From JBBDIX01 sp040880235 (GTDB lineage Bacteria > Actinomycetota > Nitriliruptoria > Nitriliruptorales > Nitriliruptoraceae): 20,860 nucleotides of DNA. The position numbers and the translations under genes are program-made. The notes under the pieces are model-generated. The model did not search any database and was not told the DNA's origin. It worked only from the letters and a program-made list of their open reading frames with translations. Location: NCBI GenBank assembly GCA_040880235.1, contig JBBDIX010000056.1, forward strand, positions 1 to 20,860, in the 5' to 3' direction. This document shows, one piece after another, positions 1 to 7,296 of the stretch (positions within the stretch are counted from its first letter, which is position 1; every line of letters begins with the position of its first letter).

Positions 1-1
1 G

Positions 2-18
2 GTCGGACACGGTCCGAT
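2..18 (+). other. stem-loop just 5' of the tRNA-like segment
   Basis: GTCGGAC (2-8) pairs with GTCCGAT (12-18), seven pairs including one G-T, across the loop ACG. It does not fit a normal tRNA-Leu D-arm because extra bases separate it from the anticodon arm. It could be a peripheral hairpin near the 3' end of an intron, or part of a rearranged tRNA. The window edge prevents a decision. Confidence 0.35.
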
Positions 19-26
19 GAGCAATG

Positions 27-85
27 CATGATTGAGGGCCGTGTGTCCTCACGGACATGGGGGTTCAAGTCCCCCTCGCGCACCA
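27..85 (+). tRNA. tRNA-Leu-like 3' portion, 5' side absent or interrupted
   Basis: The 3' part of a class II (long variable arm) tRNA can be read. There is an anticodon-loop-like TTGAGGG at 32-38 (would be GAG, Leu) and a 3' stem CCGTG at 39-43. A variable arm TGTCC/GGACA (44-48 with 53-57) follows, then a T-arm GGGGG-TTCAAGT-CCCCC at 59-75, acceptor strand TCGCGC at 76-81, discriminator A82 and encoded CCA at 83-85. The T-arm, acceptor and CCA closely resemble bacterial tRNA-Leu. Problems: the acceptor strand looks one base short (usual Leu end is CTCGCGC), the possible 5' anticodon strand CATGA (27-31) has an A-C mismatch, and no D-arm or 5' acceptor strand can be placed in bases 1-26. It may be a degenerate tRNA, or a 3' exon whose 5' exon lies before the window. 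Confidence 0.5.
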
Positions 86-115
86 CATGTTGCGATTCCG
101 CAACGACTGGCTCTG

Positions 116-131
116 GCACGAGGACTCGTGC
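116..131 (+). terminator. possible hairpin downstream of the tRNA-like gene
   Basis: GCACGAG (116-122) and CTCGTGC (125-131) form a near-perfect seven-pair inverted repeat around GA. A second hairpin, GTTGCG/CGCAAC at 89-104, lies directly after the CCA end. Neither is followed by a T-run, so either could be an end-processing or factor-dependent termination structure. Apart from these, 86-180 contains nothing I can assign. Confidence 0.25.
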
Positions 132-180
132 TGCTCCCCGCGCCCCATACCAGTGGGGGAAACCTCGGCGTGCCCGTACG

Positions 181-339
181 GTGGGATCACCGGACCTCCA
201 CGGCAAGCTCCGTGAGGCGAACGTCCTCGACTACACCCAGGTCCACGCGGCGGCGATCCAGACCACCGGGGACATCAGCGTCCTCCATGGCGAGGGGGAG
301 TTCAACCCCGACCTGCTCCGTGGCGTCCGACGCCGCTGA
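181..339 (+). pseudogene. C-terminal remnant of a DUF421 (YetF-like) membrane protein
   Basis: The frame ending with TGA at 337-339 encodes about 50 residues resembling the C-terminal cytoplasmic part of DUF421/YetF-family proteins. Features are a 'LREANVLDYTQV' segment, then 'TTGDISVLHG', then a closing 'NPDLLRGV'. Family members normally have an N-terminal transmembrane region of about three helices and total roughly 150-230 residues. Here the frame upstream is low-complexity Arg/Pro/Gly-rich sequence with no membrane segment and no ribosome-binding site near any start. I infer a 5'-truncated relic stranded between the tRNA-like gene and the HNH gene. The 181 boundary is where the resemblance begins (a GTG codon), not a proven start. 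The family call rests on recalled sequence patterns. Confidence 0.5.
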
Positions 340-347
340 CGGCTGGT

Positions 348-1865
348 TCAGGGGGCGTTGGGACGTCGTGGGGGAGGACTCAGACCTGCGCGACTGGTGG
401 CGTGGCGTTGGCCGCGTCTGACCGTGACGGTGGCGTCGTCGTCCATGGTGAGCCGCCATCGACCCACGGTGATGGCGGTGTGATGTCGCCTGCAGACGGC
501 GACCAGGTTGTCGACGGTGGTGTGGCCGCCTGCTTCTCGGGGGACGACGTGGTGCAGGTCGCACCAGGCGATGGGTGCGGTGCATCCGGGGAAGCGGCAG
601 CCCTGATCTCGAGTGGTCACCGCCACGCGGACACGTGACGGGATCACCGTGGTGGGCCGGGCGACCCCAAGGATGCGCGTGCCGTCAGCGAGCAGGAACT
701 GGAGGTCGGCGTCGGAGGCGAGGCGACGGGTCGCGGAGGGTGTGAGCGCGACCGTCGGCGCGTGCGCCCGCCAGAACAGCCGTGCTGTGCGGGCCTGCTC
801 CGAATCGCCCGTCATCGTGCTGATGTCGGCGACGACGTTGACCCGGGGGCGTGGCCGCCGTCCACTGGCGCCACCACCAAGGAACGACTCTGCCAGGTGC
901 ACCAGTCCGTCGGCACGTTGGCGTGCGCGGGAACGGTGGATGCGGGCACGCTCGACCGGGTCGCGGGTCTGGTGGTCGTATGCGTGGGGATCGTCGATGG
1001 CGTCGCGAGTGTGGTCTCGTGAGCCGCTGGACACGGCCGGTGCGGCGGCCTCGAGCGCCTCGAGCAGGGTCGTGCCGGCCTCTGCGTCGAGTTCGGCGTA
1101 GAGCGTGAGTGCGCCATCCATCCGAGGGCGCACCAAGACGAATCGCTGCTCGATCGGCCGGAGCGCGCGATCCTCGGCAGAACGTTCCACGCGGGCGGCG
1201 TCTGCCTCCGTGCGCACCCGGTCGATGACGCGGTCCGCCGTCAGCCCGTCCACCGCGGCGGGACGGGCGAACGTGGCATCGATGCGGGCGCGGTGATCGT
1301 CGTCGAGTCCGTGCAGTTCTGCGGTGATCGCCCGGACCTCTGACGGTCCGACGCGCCCGGCGTGGAAGGCGGCCCGCAGGTGGGGAAGCGTCCGCAGGCG
1401 CGAGGCGACTCGGCTGAACGTGCGACGGTCCTGCGTGGTGAATCGGGTCGACATCGCCAGAACGTCGGACAGGGGCAGTCCGTTGTCGCGCAGGGACCGC
1501 GAGGCGTTGATGCCGGACACCACACGCATCGCGGCGGCCTGCGCACGGTCCATCGCGCTCAGCAGTTCGACGAGGGCCTGGGTGGAGCCGGCGTGGTCGT
1601 CCACGCCGTCGATCACGTGGTGGAGGGCGTCCACCTGCTTGGTGACGGCGGAGACGGCGTCGCGCAGGCGGGGGCGGTCGGGTGGGCTCGAGACGGCGAG
1701 GTAGGCGGCGGAGTCCGCGTTGGAGATGAACGTCGCACGGTCCTCCGTGGCGACAGCGATGCGCGTCCCGTGCCGCGGGCGGCGATACGTGTGCACGGTG
1801 TCACGTCGCCCTGCCGATCGCCGAGGGGCGGTCGGGGTGTGGGTCGGTGCGGAGTCCGTGGGCAT
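348..1865 (-). CDS. DUF222 / HNH endonuclease domain protein (13E12-type), SOS-regulated
   Basis: This 505-residue protein has the two-part layout of the actinobacterial 13E12 repeat family. A long helical DUF222 region (about residues 60-330) includes 'LLSAMDRAQAAAMRVV' and an Arg-rich central part. A C-terminal HNH nuclease motif follows: 'RDQGCRFPGC', then 'CDLHHVVP', then 'DNLVAVCRRHH', with the Cys and His residues expected for a zinc-supported beta-beta-alpha-metal fold. The cellular role of the family is not established; an HNH domain implies nucleic-acid cleavage. An upstream in-frame ATG at 1967 would give 539 residues. I chose ATG 1865 because a sigma70-type promoter predicts transcription starting on that A and because the extra N-terminus would be translated from the promoter itself. 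The gene is monocistronic and points away from the liv operon. Mycobacterial homologues are known to include LexA-regulated members. Confidence 0.85.
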   Translation of the reverse strand: MPTDSAPTHTPTAPRRSAGRRDTVHTYRRPRHGTRIAVATEDRATFISNADSAAYLAVSSPPDRPRLRDAVSAVTKQVDALHHVIDGVDDHAGSTQALVELLSAMDRAQAAAMRVVSGINASRSLRDNGLPLSDVLAMSTRFTTQDRRTFSRVASRLRTLPHLRAAFHAGRVGPSEVRAITAELHGLDDDHRARIDATFARPAAVDGLTADRVIDRVRTEADAARVERSAEDRALRPIEQRFVLVRPRMDGALTLYAELDAEAGTTLLEALEAAAPAVSSGSRDHTRDAIDDPHAYDHQTRDPVERARIHRSRARQRADGLVHLAESFLGGGASGRRPRPRVNVVADISTMTGDSEQARTARLFWRAHAPTVALTPSATRRLASDADLQFLLADGTRILGVARPTTVIPSRVRVAVTTRDQGCRFPGCTAPIAWCDLHHVVPREAGGHTTVDNLVAVCRRHHTAITVGRWRLTMDDDATVTVRRGQRHATSRAGLSPPPRRPNAP

Positions 1866-1868
1866 GTG

Positions 1869-1884
1869 TCGAACATACGTTCGA
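1869..1884. promoter_or_regulatory. LexA (SOS) box
   Basis: TCGAACATACGTTCGA has perfect TCGAAC/GTTCGA half-sites separated by four bases. It fits the mycobacterial/actinobacterial SOS-box consensus (TCGAAC-RNRY-GTTCGA). It overlaps the -10 element of the HNH gene promoter and ends four bases from the start codon, so bound LexA would block RNA polymerase. Confidence 0.85.
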
Positions 1885-1900
1885 GTTCGGGTGATGTCAA
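1872..1900 (-). promoter_or_regulatory. sigma70-type promoter of the DUF222/HNH gene, predicted leaderless
   Basis: On the minus strand a perfect -35 TTGACA (1900-1895), a 17-nt spacer and a -10 TATGTT (1877-1872) are followed after six bases by the A of the ATG start (1865). The expected transcription start therefore falls on the start codon, predicting a leaderless mRNA, a common arrangement in actinobacteria. No Shine-Dalgarno sequence precedes the ATG. Confidence 0.7.
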
Positions 1901-1984
1901 TCAGGAAGGCACGAAAACACAGGAAACGTCCGAACTGCGCGACGCGCGCGCAGGAGCATGGGGTCACCGGACGGGCCGTGGGGC

Positions 1985-2007
1985 CTGGTGAGTGCCGGTG
2001 GCACCAG
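1985..2007 (-). terminator. possible terminator hairpin of the liv operon
   Basis: About 55 bases past the livM stop, GTGCC/GGCAC (1992-1996 with 2000-2004) forms a hairpin with loop GGT, with alternative outer pairing CTGGTG/CACCAG. There is no T-run, so it is only a candidate. The rest of 1901-2062 has no gene I can support. Confidence 0.25.
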
Positions 2008-2062
2008 ACCGTGCGCGATCAGAGCGTCGACTGGACTGCCTGCGGGGCCGACGAGCCCGAGG

Positions 2063-3121
2063 TCACCCGGCGGCGGGGGCCGCGGCTGCGGCGAGGTGTC
2101 TGGCGCGTCGATCGGCGGCACGGCTCTGCAGGGTCCCCACGATGCCGAGCGGGAAGAACAGCAGGACGATGATGAGCAGGACACCGGTGAACGTGAGGTT
2201 GAGCGGTGTCGATCCGAAGGTCGCGATCGCGAACTCGTTGACCAGTACGATCAGCGTCGCGCCGACGGCGGGACCCGCGACGGTGCCCTTCCCTCCCAGG
2301 ATGGTCATCAGCACCATGTCGGCAGCGATCGCGATGGTCAGGAACGCACTCGGACGCAGGTAGAACAGGGAGTATCCCCAGAATGCGCCGGCGAAGGCGA
2401 TGAAGAAGGCACTCACGCCGAACGCGAGCACCTTGTACATGCGGGTGTCGATCCCGGCCACCTCGGCCTTGATCTCGTCCTGAGCAATGGCGCGCAGTCC
2501 CAGGCCGAACTTGGAGGCGTGCACGCGGTACCCGAGTGCAATGGCGCCAACGGCGGCCACGAGCATGCCGTAGTACATCGGGATTTTGCCGATGGACTGC
2601 GAGAACTCCGGGATGGGAAGGCTCAGCCCGTTCGACGATCCGATCCAGTCCCAGTTGTCGAACGTCAGGCGTGTCATCAGCATCAGGGCGATGGTGGCGA
2701 TGATGAACGCCGGCCCGTGCGCGCGAAGGGCGATCAGGCCGACGAGCAGCGCCACCGCGGTCGCCAGGATCCCGGCGAAGATCACCGTCACGAATGGCGA
2801 CAGTCCGTAGTAGACGAGCAACGTGCCCGTGAAGTACCCGCCGATGGCGAAGAAGACGTTGTGACCCAGCGAGATGTATCCCGTGAAGCCTCCGAGGATG
2901 TTCCAGCTCGAGGACATGGCGATCCACATGAACATCAGGATGAAGACCTGCAGGACGTAGTTGAACGACGAGATCTGGCCGCGCATCAGGGGGAACGCAG
3001 CGAGTGCGAGGACCAACACGAGCAGGCCGATGCGCACCCATCTCCGGCGGCGGTCGCCCTCCTGGGGGACCACGGTGCGGCCCGGTACGTCGGCGGTCTG
3101 GTGATCTACCTGGTTCGACAC
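2063..3121 (-). CDS. livM: branched-chain amino acid-type ABC transporter permease LivM
   Basis: This 352-residue integral membrane permease matches the LivM family. A charged cytoplasmic N-terminus (about 28 residues) precedes many hydrophobic segments. The family signature 'SWNILGGFTGYISLGHNVFFAIGGY' region lies near residues 70-95, and the cytoplasmic coupling loop with 'LGGKGTVAGPAVGA' lies near residue 275. With LivH it would form the channel, driven by LivG and LivF, for amino acids or related amphipathic substrates. The GTG start (3121) follows livH after three bases, and a GGAGGT ribosome-binding site lies inside the end of livH. The C-terminus is Ala/Arg-rich and likely cytoplasmic. 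It is the last gene of the operon. Substrate is not determined by the sequence. Confidence 0.9.
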   Translation of the reverse strand: MSNQVDHQTADVPGRTVVPQEGDRRRRWVRIGLLVLVLALAAFPLMRGQISSFNYVLQVFILMFMWIAMSSSWNILGGFTGYISLGHNVFFAIGGYFTGTLLVYYGLSPFVTVIFAGILATAVALLVGLIALRAHGPAFIIATIALMLMTRLTFDNWDWIGSSNGLSLPIPEFSQSIGKIPMYYGMLVAAVGAIALGYRVHASKFGLGLRAIAQDEIKAEVAGIDTRMYKVLAFGVSAFFIAFAGAFWGYSLFYLRPSAFLTIAIAADMVLMTILGGKGTVAGPAVGATLIVLVNEFAIATFGSTPLNLTFTGVLLIIVLLFFPLGIVGTLQSRAADRRARHLAAAAAPAAG

Positions 3122-3124
3122 GTG

Positions 3125-3996
3125 TCAGACCTCCATCGGCTTGCCGTACAGGCCTTGTGGACGGATCAAGAGGGTGAGGAAGAGCGCGAGGAAGAAGGTC
3201 ATCGGCGACCACATCGGTCCGAGCCAGTTGCTCACGTACGCAGCAATGATGGAGAGCACGAGGGCACCGATCAGCGCGCCCTTGAGGCTGCCCATGCCGC
3301 CGAGCACGATCAGTGACAGCAGGATCGCGATCCACTGCCAGTGCCCAGACGGGAAGAACGTGAACAGGAAGCTGACCAGGGATCCAGAGGCACCTGCGAG
3401 CGCGATGCCGACGCCGAAGGCGATGGTCGACGCTCGCCGGACGTTCACTCCCACGATCTGTGCCGCCATCCGGTTCTGCATGGTCGCGCGGATCGAGTGG
3501 CCCGTTCGTGTGCCGAAGAGCAGCGCGCCGAGCAGCAGCAGGAGCACCGCGCTCACGGCCGCCGCATAGAGCTGGGCCTGCGGGACGAAGATCCCACCAA
3601 ACCGGTAGGCCCCGGTGCCGTAGCTCGGTGTCGTGAGTCGATAGATGCCGGTGAACAGGTAGGCGAAGATGCCTTCGATGATGATCGCGACACCGAAGCT
3701 GAGGAGCACGGTCGACTCGGTGAAGCGGGGACTGCCCTCGAGTCGCGGGAAGAGGAGGAGGTACACGCCGGCGCCCACGAGGAACATCGCCGGGATGGTG
3801 ACGATCAGCGACACGAAGGGGTCCATCCCGAACCAGAGGAACATGCCGTACGCAAGATAGGCACCCATGAAGATGAAGATCGCGTGGGCGAGGTTGACGA
3901 TTCGCATGACGCCGAAGATGAGGGTCAGACCCGACGCCATCAGGGCATAGACGCCACCGAGCAGCGTGCCGATGATGAAGAGCTGAATGACGTTCG

Positions 3997-4000
<4 letters not shown>
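3125..4000 (-). CDS. livH: branched-chain amino acid-type ABC transporter permease LivH
   Basis: This 291-residue permease of the LivH family starts 'VTNVIQLFIIGTLLGGVYAL', followed by the family segment 'GLTLIFGVMRIVNLAHAIF'. A series of hydrophobic helices ends with the coupling-loop region 'SLIVLGGMGSLKGALIGA' and a short cytoplasmic tail. I chose GTG 4000: a GGAGG site lies six bases upstream, the homologous N-terminus begins there, and the GTGA overlap with the livF stop gives translational coupling. A longer frame from 4129 only adds Arg/Pro-rich sequence that shadows livF. It pairs with LivM in the membrane. Confidence 0.9.
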
Positions 4001-4742
<742 letters not shown>

Positions 4743-4743
<1 letters not shown>

Positions 4744-5477
4744 CAGACCGTCCCCAGATAGGCGTCGAGTACCGTCTCGTCCTGCTGAACCACGTCGGGA
4801 GGCCCCTGCAGGAGCACGTCGCCGTGCGCCATCACGATCACCGAGTCGCTCAGGTCCATCACCAGGTCCATGTTGTGCTCGACGATCAGGAACGTCATGC
4901 CATCCGCGTTGAGATCACGAATTCGAGCCACGATGCGTTCCAGCAGGGCGGGATTGACGCCACCCGCGGGTTCGTCGAGCATCACCAGTTTCGGCTCGGT
5001 CATGAGTGTCGCCGCGAACTCCATCAGCTTCTTCTGGCCGTACGACAGGTGCTTGGCCCGCTCCTGGGCGAGTGCCTCGATCCCCACGAACGTGAGCAGG
5101 TCCATGGCGCGGTCGCGCTCACGGTCCAGCACGCTGCGCCCGAAGAGCGAGCGCAGGTTCATGGTGGGCGTCTGGACGACGAGGTTCTCGAGGACCGAGA
5201 GATCACCCAGTTCCCGGGTGATCTGGAACGTCCGACTGATGCCCCTGCGGGTCACCTGATGGGGCCGCAGGCCGATCAGTTCGTCGCCGTCGAACCGGAT
5301 GGACCCGGAATCGGCGGGCAGGATGCGGCTGATGAGGTTGAACGCGGTGGTCTTGCCGGCGCCGTTGGGGCCTATCAGGCTCGTGATGGAGCCCCGTTCG
5401 ACCGTGAACGTCGCTGCGTCGACCGCGCGCAGTCCTCCGAACGACTTGACCAGGTCGTTGACCTCGAGCAGATCCAT
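4743..5477 (-). CDS. livG: ABC transporter ATP-binding protein LivG
   Basis: A 244-residue ATPase of the LivG group. It starts 'MDLLEVNDLVKSFGGLRAV' and has Walker A 'GPNGAGKTT', the LivG-type segment 'TRRGISRTFQ', signature 'LSYGQKKLMEFA', Walker B 'LVMLDEPAGGVNP' and the H-loop 'IVEHNMDLVM'. The C-terminal 'YLG' is typical of the BCA_ABC_TP_C tail. ATG 5477 is preferred over an in-frame ATG at 5540 because homology begins there, a GGGAG site precedes it, and the longer form would start inside the large intercistronic hairpin. It is the second cistron of the operon, after the binding protein. Confidence 0.93.
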
Positions 5478-5499
5478 GATGTCGCTCCCGGGACAGGGC

Positions 5500-5564
5500 C
5501 GTCGTGCCACCGGGTGGAGGTGACGGAGAGCCACCTCCACCCGGTCTCGGATGACGGCACGACG
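5500..5564 (-). terminator. large intercistronic stem-loop between the binding-protein gene and livG
   Basis: The inner stem CCGGGTGGAGGTG (5510-5522) pairs perfectly with CACCTCCACCCGG (5532-5544) around a nine-base loop, plus A5509-T5545. The outer stem CGTCGTGCC (5500-5508) pairs with GGCACGACG (5556-5564). There is no T-run on the minus strand, so it is more likely a partial terminator or 3'-end RNA stabiliser. Such hairpins often let a periplasmic-type binding protein be made in excess over its ABC partners. Confidence 0.75.
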
Positions 5565-5584
5565 ACGATCCGTTGCTCAGCGGC

Positions 5585-6988
5585 CTACCACTCCGGCTTG
5601 GGGTAGATGAGATCCACCACACCGGGGAACTCGTCTGTCGGGTAGACGAAGTTCAGCTGACCATCCTGCCACTGGGTCATGATGTGCGCACGGTCGATGG
5701 GCAGCCCCCGGTCGTCCCAGGAGAAGTCGCCCATGATCGTGCGGACCGCATCACCCGGGGTGCGACCGTGGAGCCACTCGCGCAGCACCGCGTTGTCGGT
5801 CGTACCTGTCGCGCGGACCGCCTGTTCGAGGCCCTGACAGGATGCGAACGGAATCGCCTCGTCCTCGTCGGGCGGGCGTCCGTAGGACTCCTCGAACCCG
5901 GAGATGAAGTCCTGGTTCGAGTAGTCCTCACCACCGAGAACCGCGGGGAAGTTCGCCTCCGGGTGCCACGCGCTCTGTGCCGTGATGCCCTGCGCCCCGT
6001 CGCCGAGCGCCGCGCCGAACTCCGACTGGGTGCCCTGGGACATGTAGACGAAGTCTGGCTGGTAGCCGACGGTCTGCATCGCCCGGATCAGCTCGATGGC
6101 CTCTTCCGGCGATGCCGTCCCGACGAAGAGTGCCTCGGCGCCAGAGTTGGCGATCGAGTTCGCGAGCTGGATCCATCCGGTGTAGTCGGCGGGCCACTCC
6201 TCGGTGTGCACGACCTCGATCCCGTTCTCCGCCAGGTATCCCGGCGAGAGGTCGACGACCTCGTCGGTGCCCGGAATGGCGACCTCGCCGCCGACGAGCC
6301 CATTGGCGATCGCTGCGGCGAAGAAGTCGTCTGCGTTGACCACGGCTGCGGTCGTGGGGAAGTCCTCTTCGGCGATCAGCCCGGAGTCCCGATACTCGAT
6401 CAGCATCTCGGCAGGTGCGATACCGATGAACTCGGCGGCAGCCTGCTGGAAGTAGAAGAGGTTCTCGAACCCGCGCTCCCAGATGCGGAGCGCGCCGCCG
6501 GACGGCACCGGAAACACCATGCCCGCCTGCTCGGCAACCACCGACACGGGGAAGGTGAGCAGGCTGGAGAAGGTGCCGAGCAGCAGGTCGGCGTTGTCGA
6601 CGTTGATGAACCGTTCGTACTGGGTGACCCCGACCTCCGAGTCGGAGCGGTTGTCGGTCACCAGGAGCTCGACAGGCCGGTCGAGGAGGCCGCCGCGTGC
6701 GTTGATCTCGTCCACGCAGAACTGGTAGCCGTCCTGGTGCTTTGACCCCGGCACCGAGAACTCGCCGGTCAGGGGCAGTGACACGGCCATGGTGATCGGA
6801 TCACCGGACGGCCCGTCGTCGCCCGACGGCTCGGGGTCGTCGCCGGCGTCGCTCGGGGCCTCCGGTGCGGCGTCCGCATCGTCGGGTGGTGCGTCCTCGT
6901 CACCGCCGCAGGCGGCGACGATCAGCGCCAGCGCGAGCAGCGGAGCGGTCAGTCGTGTGCGTCGGCTTCGGTGGGTTCGTGGTCCCAT
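5585..6988 (-). CDS. ABC transporter substrate-binding lipoprotein, Leu/Ile/Val-binding (type 1) family
   Basis: A 467-residue extracytoplasmic solute receptor. Residues 1-26 are a lipoprotein signal (Arg-rich start, hydrophobic 'LLALALIVAA'), with lipobox cysteine C27. A low-complexity Asp/Pro/Glu/Ala/Ser linker follows to about residue 60. The type 1 periplasmic-binding fold then begins ('ITMAVSLPLTGEFSVPG', 'FCVDEINARGGLLDRPVELLV'). It ends in 'YPKPEW', a tail I recall from other HAAT receptors. ATG 6988 has a GGAGG site eight bases upstream. An in-frame ATG at 7156 would put non-signal sequence ahead of the lipoprotein signal and is rejected. As first gene of the operon it would deliver ligand to LivHMGF. 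Ligand could be a branched-chain amino acid, an amide or an organic acid; the sequence does not decide. Confidence 0.88.
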   Translation of the reverse strand: MGPRTHRSRRTRLTAPLLALALIVAACGGDEDAPPDDADAAPEAPSDAGDDPEPSGDDGPSGDPITMAVSLPLTGEFSVPGSKHQDGYQFCVDEINARGGLLDRPVELLVTDNRSDSEVGVTQYERFINVDNADLLLGTFSSLLTFPVSVVAEQAGMVFPVPSGGALRIWERGFENLFYFQQAAAEFIGIAPAEMLIEYRDSGLIAEEDFPTTAAVVNADDFFAAAIANGLVGGEVAIPGTDEVVDLSPGYLAENGIEVVHTEEWPADYTGWIQLANSIANSGAEALFVGTASPEEAIELIRAMQTVGYQPDFVYMSQGTQSEFGAALGDGAQGITAQSAWHPEANFPAVLGGEDYSNQDFISGFEESYGRPPDEDEAIPFASCQGLEQAVRATGTTDNAVLREWLHGRTPGDAVRTIMGDFSWDDRGLPIDRAHIMTQWQDGQLNFVYPTDEFPGVVDLIYPKPEW

Positions 6989-7201
6989 GTGTCCTGCCTC
7001 CCAGATTCCCCAGGCGTCCGTGGACCGGGCGCCGACTCTCCGGTGTTCGCCGAAGAGGTCGTACCTGTCGGACGTGCCTGCGCCACTCGTGCGGGTTTCT
7101 CTGCAGAGCGTTGCAGGAACCTTGGGTGACATCCCGGTCACCCGGTGTCCGATCACGTCGCAGCCGACTGCAGGGCAGACGTCTACAAACGTTTGTATTA
7201 C
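6989..7201 (-). other. predicted 5' leader (about 213 nt) of the liv operon
   Basis: The region between the predicted transcription start and the lipoprotein start codon has no supported gene. It contains two simple hairpins: GGGTGAC/GTCACCC (7124-7130 with 7137-7143) and CTGCA/TGCAG (7101-7105 with 7112-7116). I cannot match it to a known riboswitch class. Its length depends on the promoter call. Confidence 0.35.
7184..7197. promoter_or_regulatory. 14-bp palindromic operator candidate
   Basis: TACAAACGTTTGTA is a perfect palindrome with an AAACGTTT core. It lies about +5 to +18 from the predicted start of the liv operon, a classic repressor position. The central CG flanked by A/T is compatible with LacI- or TetR-family operators. 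No regulator gene is in the window. An adjoining AGACGTCT palindrome (7177-7184) shares one base with it. Confidence 0.6.
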
Positions 7202-7207
7202 GCCGGG

Positions 7208-7236
7208 AACCTAGTCATCGGTCGTGAGACCGTCAA
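7208..7236 (-). promoter_or_regulatory. promoter of the liv operon
   Basis: On the minus strand a -35 TTGACG (7236-7231), 17-nt spacer and -10 TAGGTT (7213-7208) predict a start near 7201. The -10 fits the actinobacterial TAnnnT pattern. The palindromic operator lies immediately downstream and the cupin terminator repeat immediately upstream. Confidence 0.55.
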
Positions 7237-7238
7237 GG

Positions 7239-7284
7239 GTCGAGTGCCCCTACCGCGGCCAGAGGCAAGGCTGGGGCACTCGAC
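7239..7284 (-). terminator. terminator-like inverted repeat after the cupin gene
   Basis: GTCGAGTGCCCC (7239-7250) is perfectly complementary to GGGGCACTCGAC (7273-7284), a 12-bp stem with a 22-nt loop. It starts 12 bases past the cupin stop and ends two bases before the -35 of the liv promoter, so it would insulate liv from cupin transcription. There is no U-tract. Confidence 0.65.
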
Positions 7285-7296
7285 GGTCCGGGGAGG

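Noticed and set aside
28..180. Coding potential at the start of the plus-strand frame covering the tRNA-like region
   Set aside because: The frame runs through the variable arm, T-arm and CCA of the tRNA-like sequence. Only its last 50 codons resemble a protein family.
1958..3316. Long plus-strand frame (452 codons) opposite livM and livH
   Set aside because: It is rich in Asp/Glu/Arg/His, has no recognisable domain, and mirrors the codons of clearly identified membrane proteins. High-GC antisense shadow.
5573..6745. Plus-strand frame of 390 codons opposite the substrate-binding protein gene
   Set aside because: Composition is that of an antisense shadow, and the minus-strand gene has lipobox, signal peptide and family motifs.
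7239..7284. 12-bp inverted repeat as insertion-sequence ends or a recombinase site
   Set aside because: It encloses only 22 bases and no gene, and sits just after a stop codon; a terminator explains it better.
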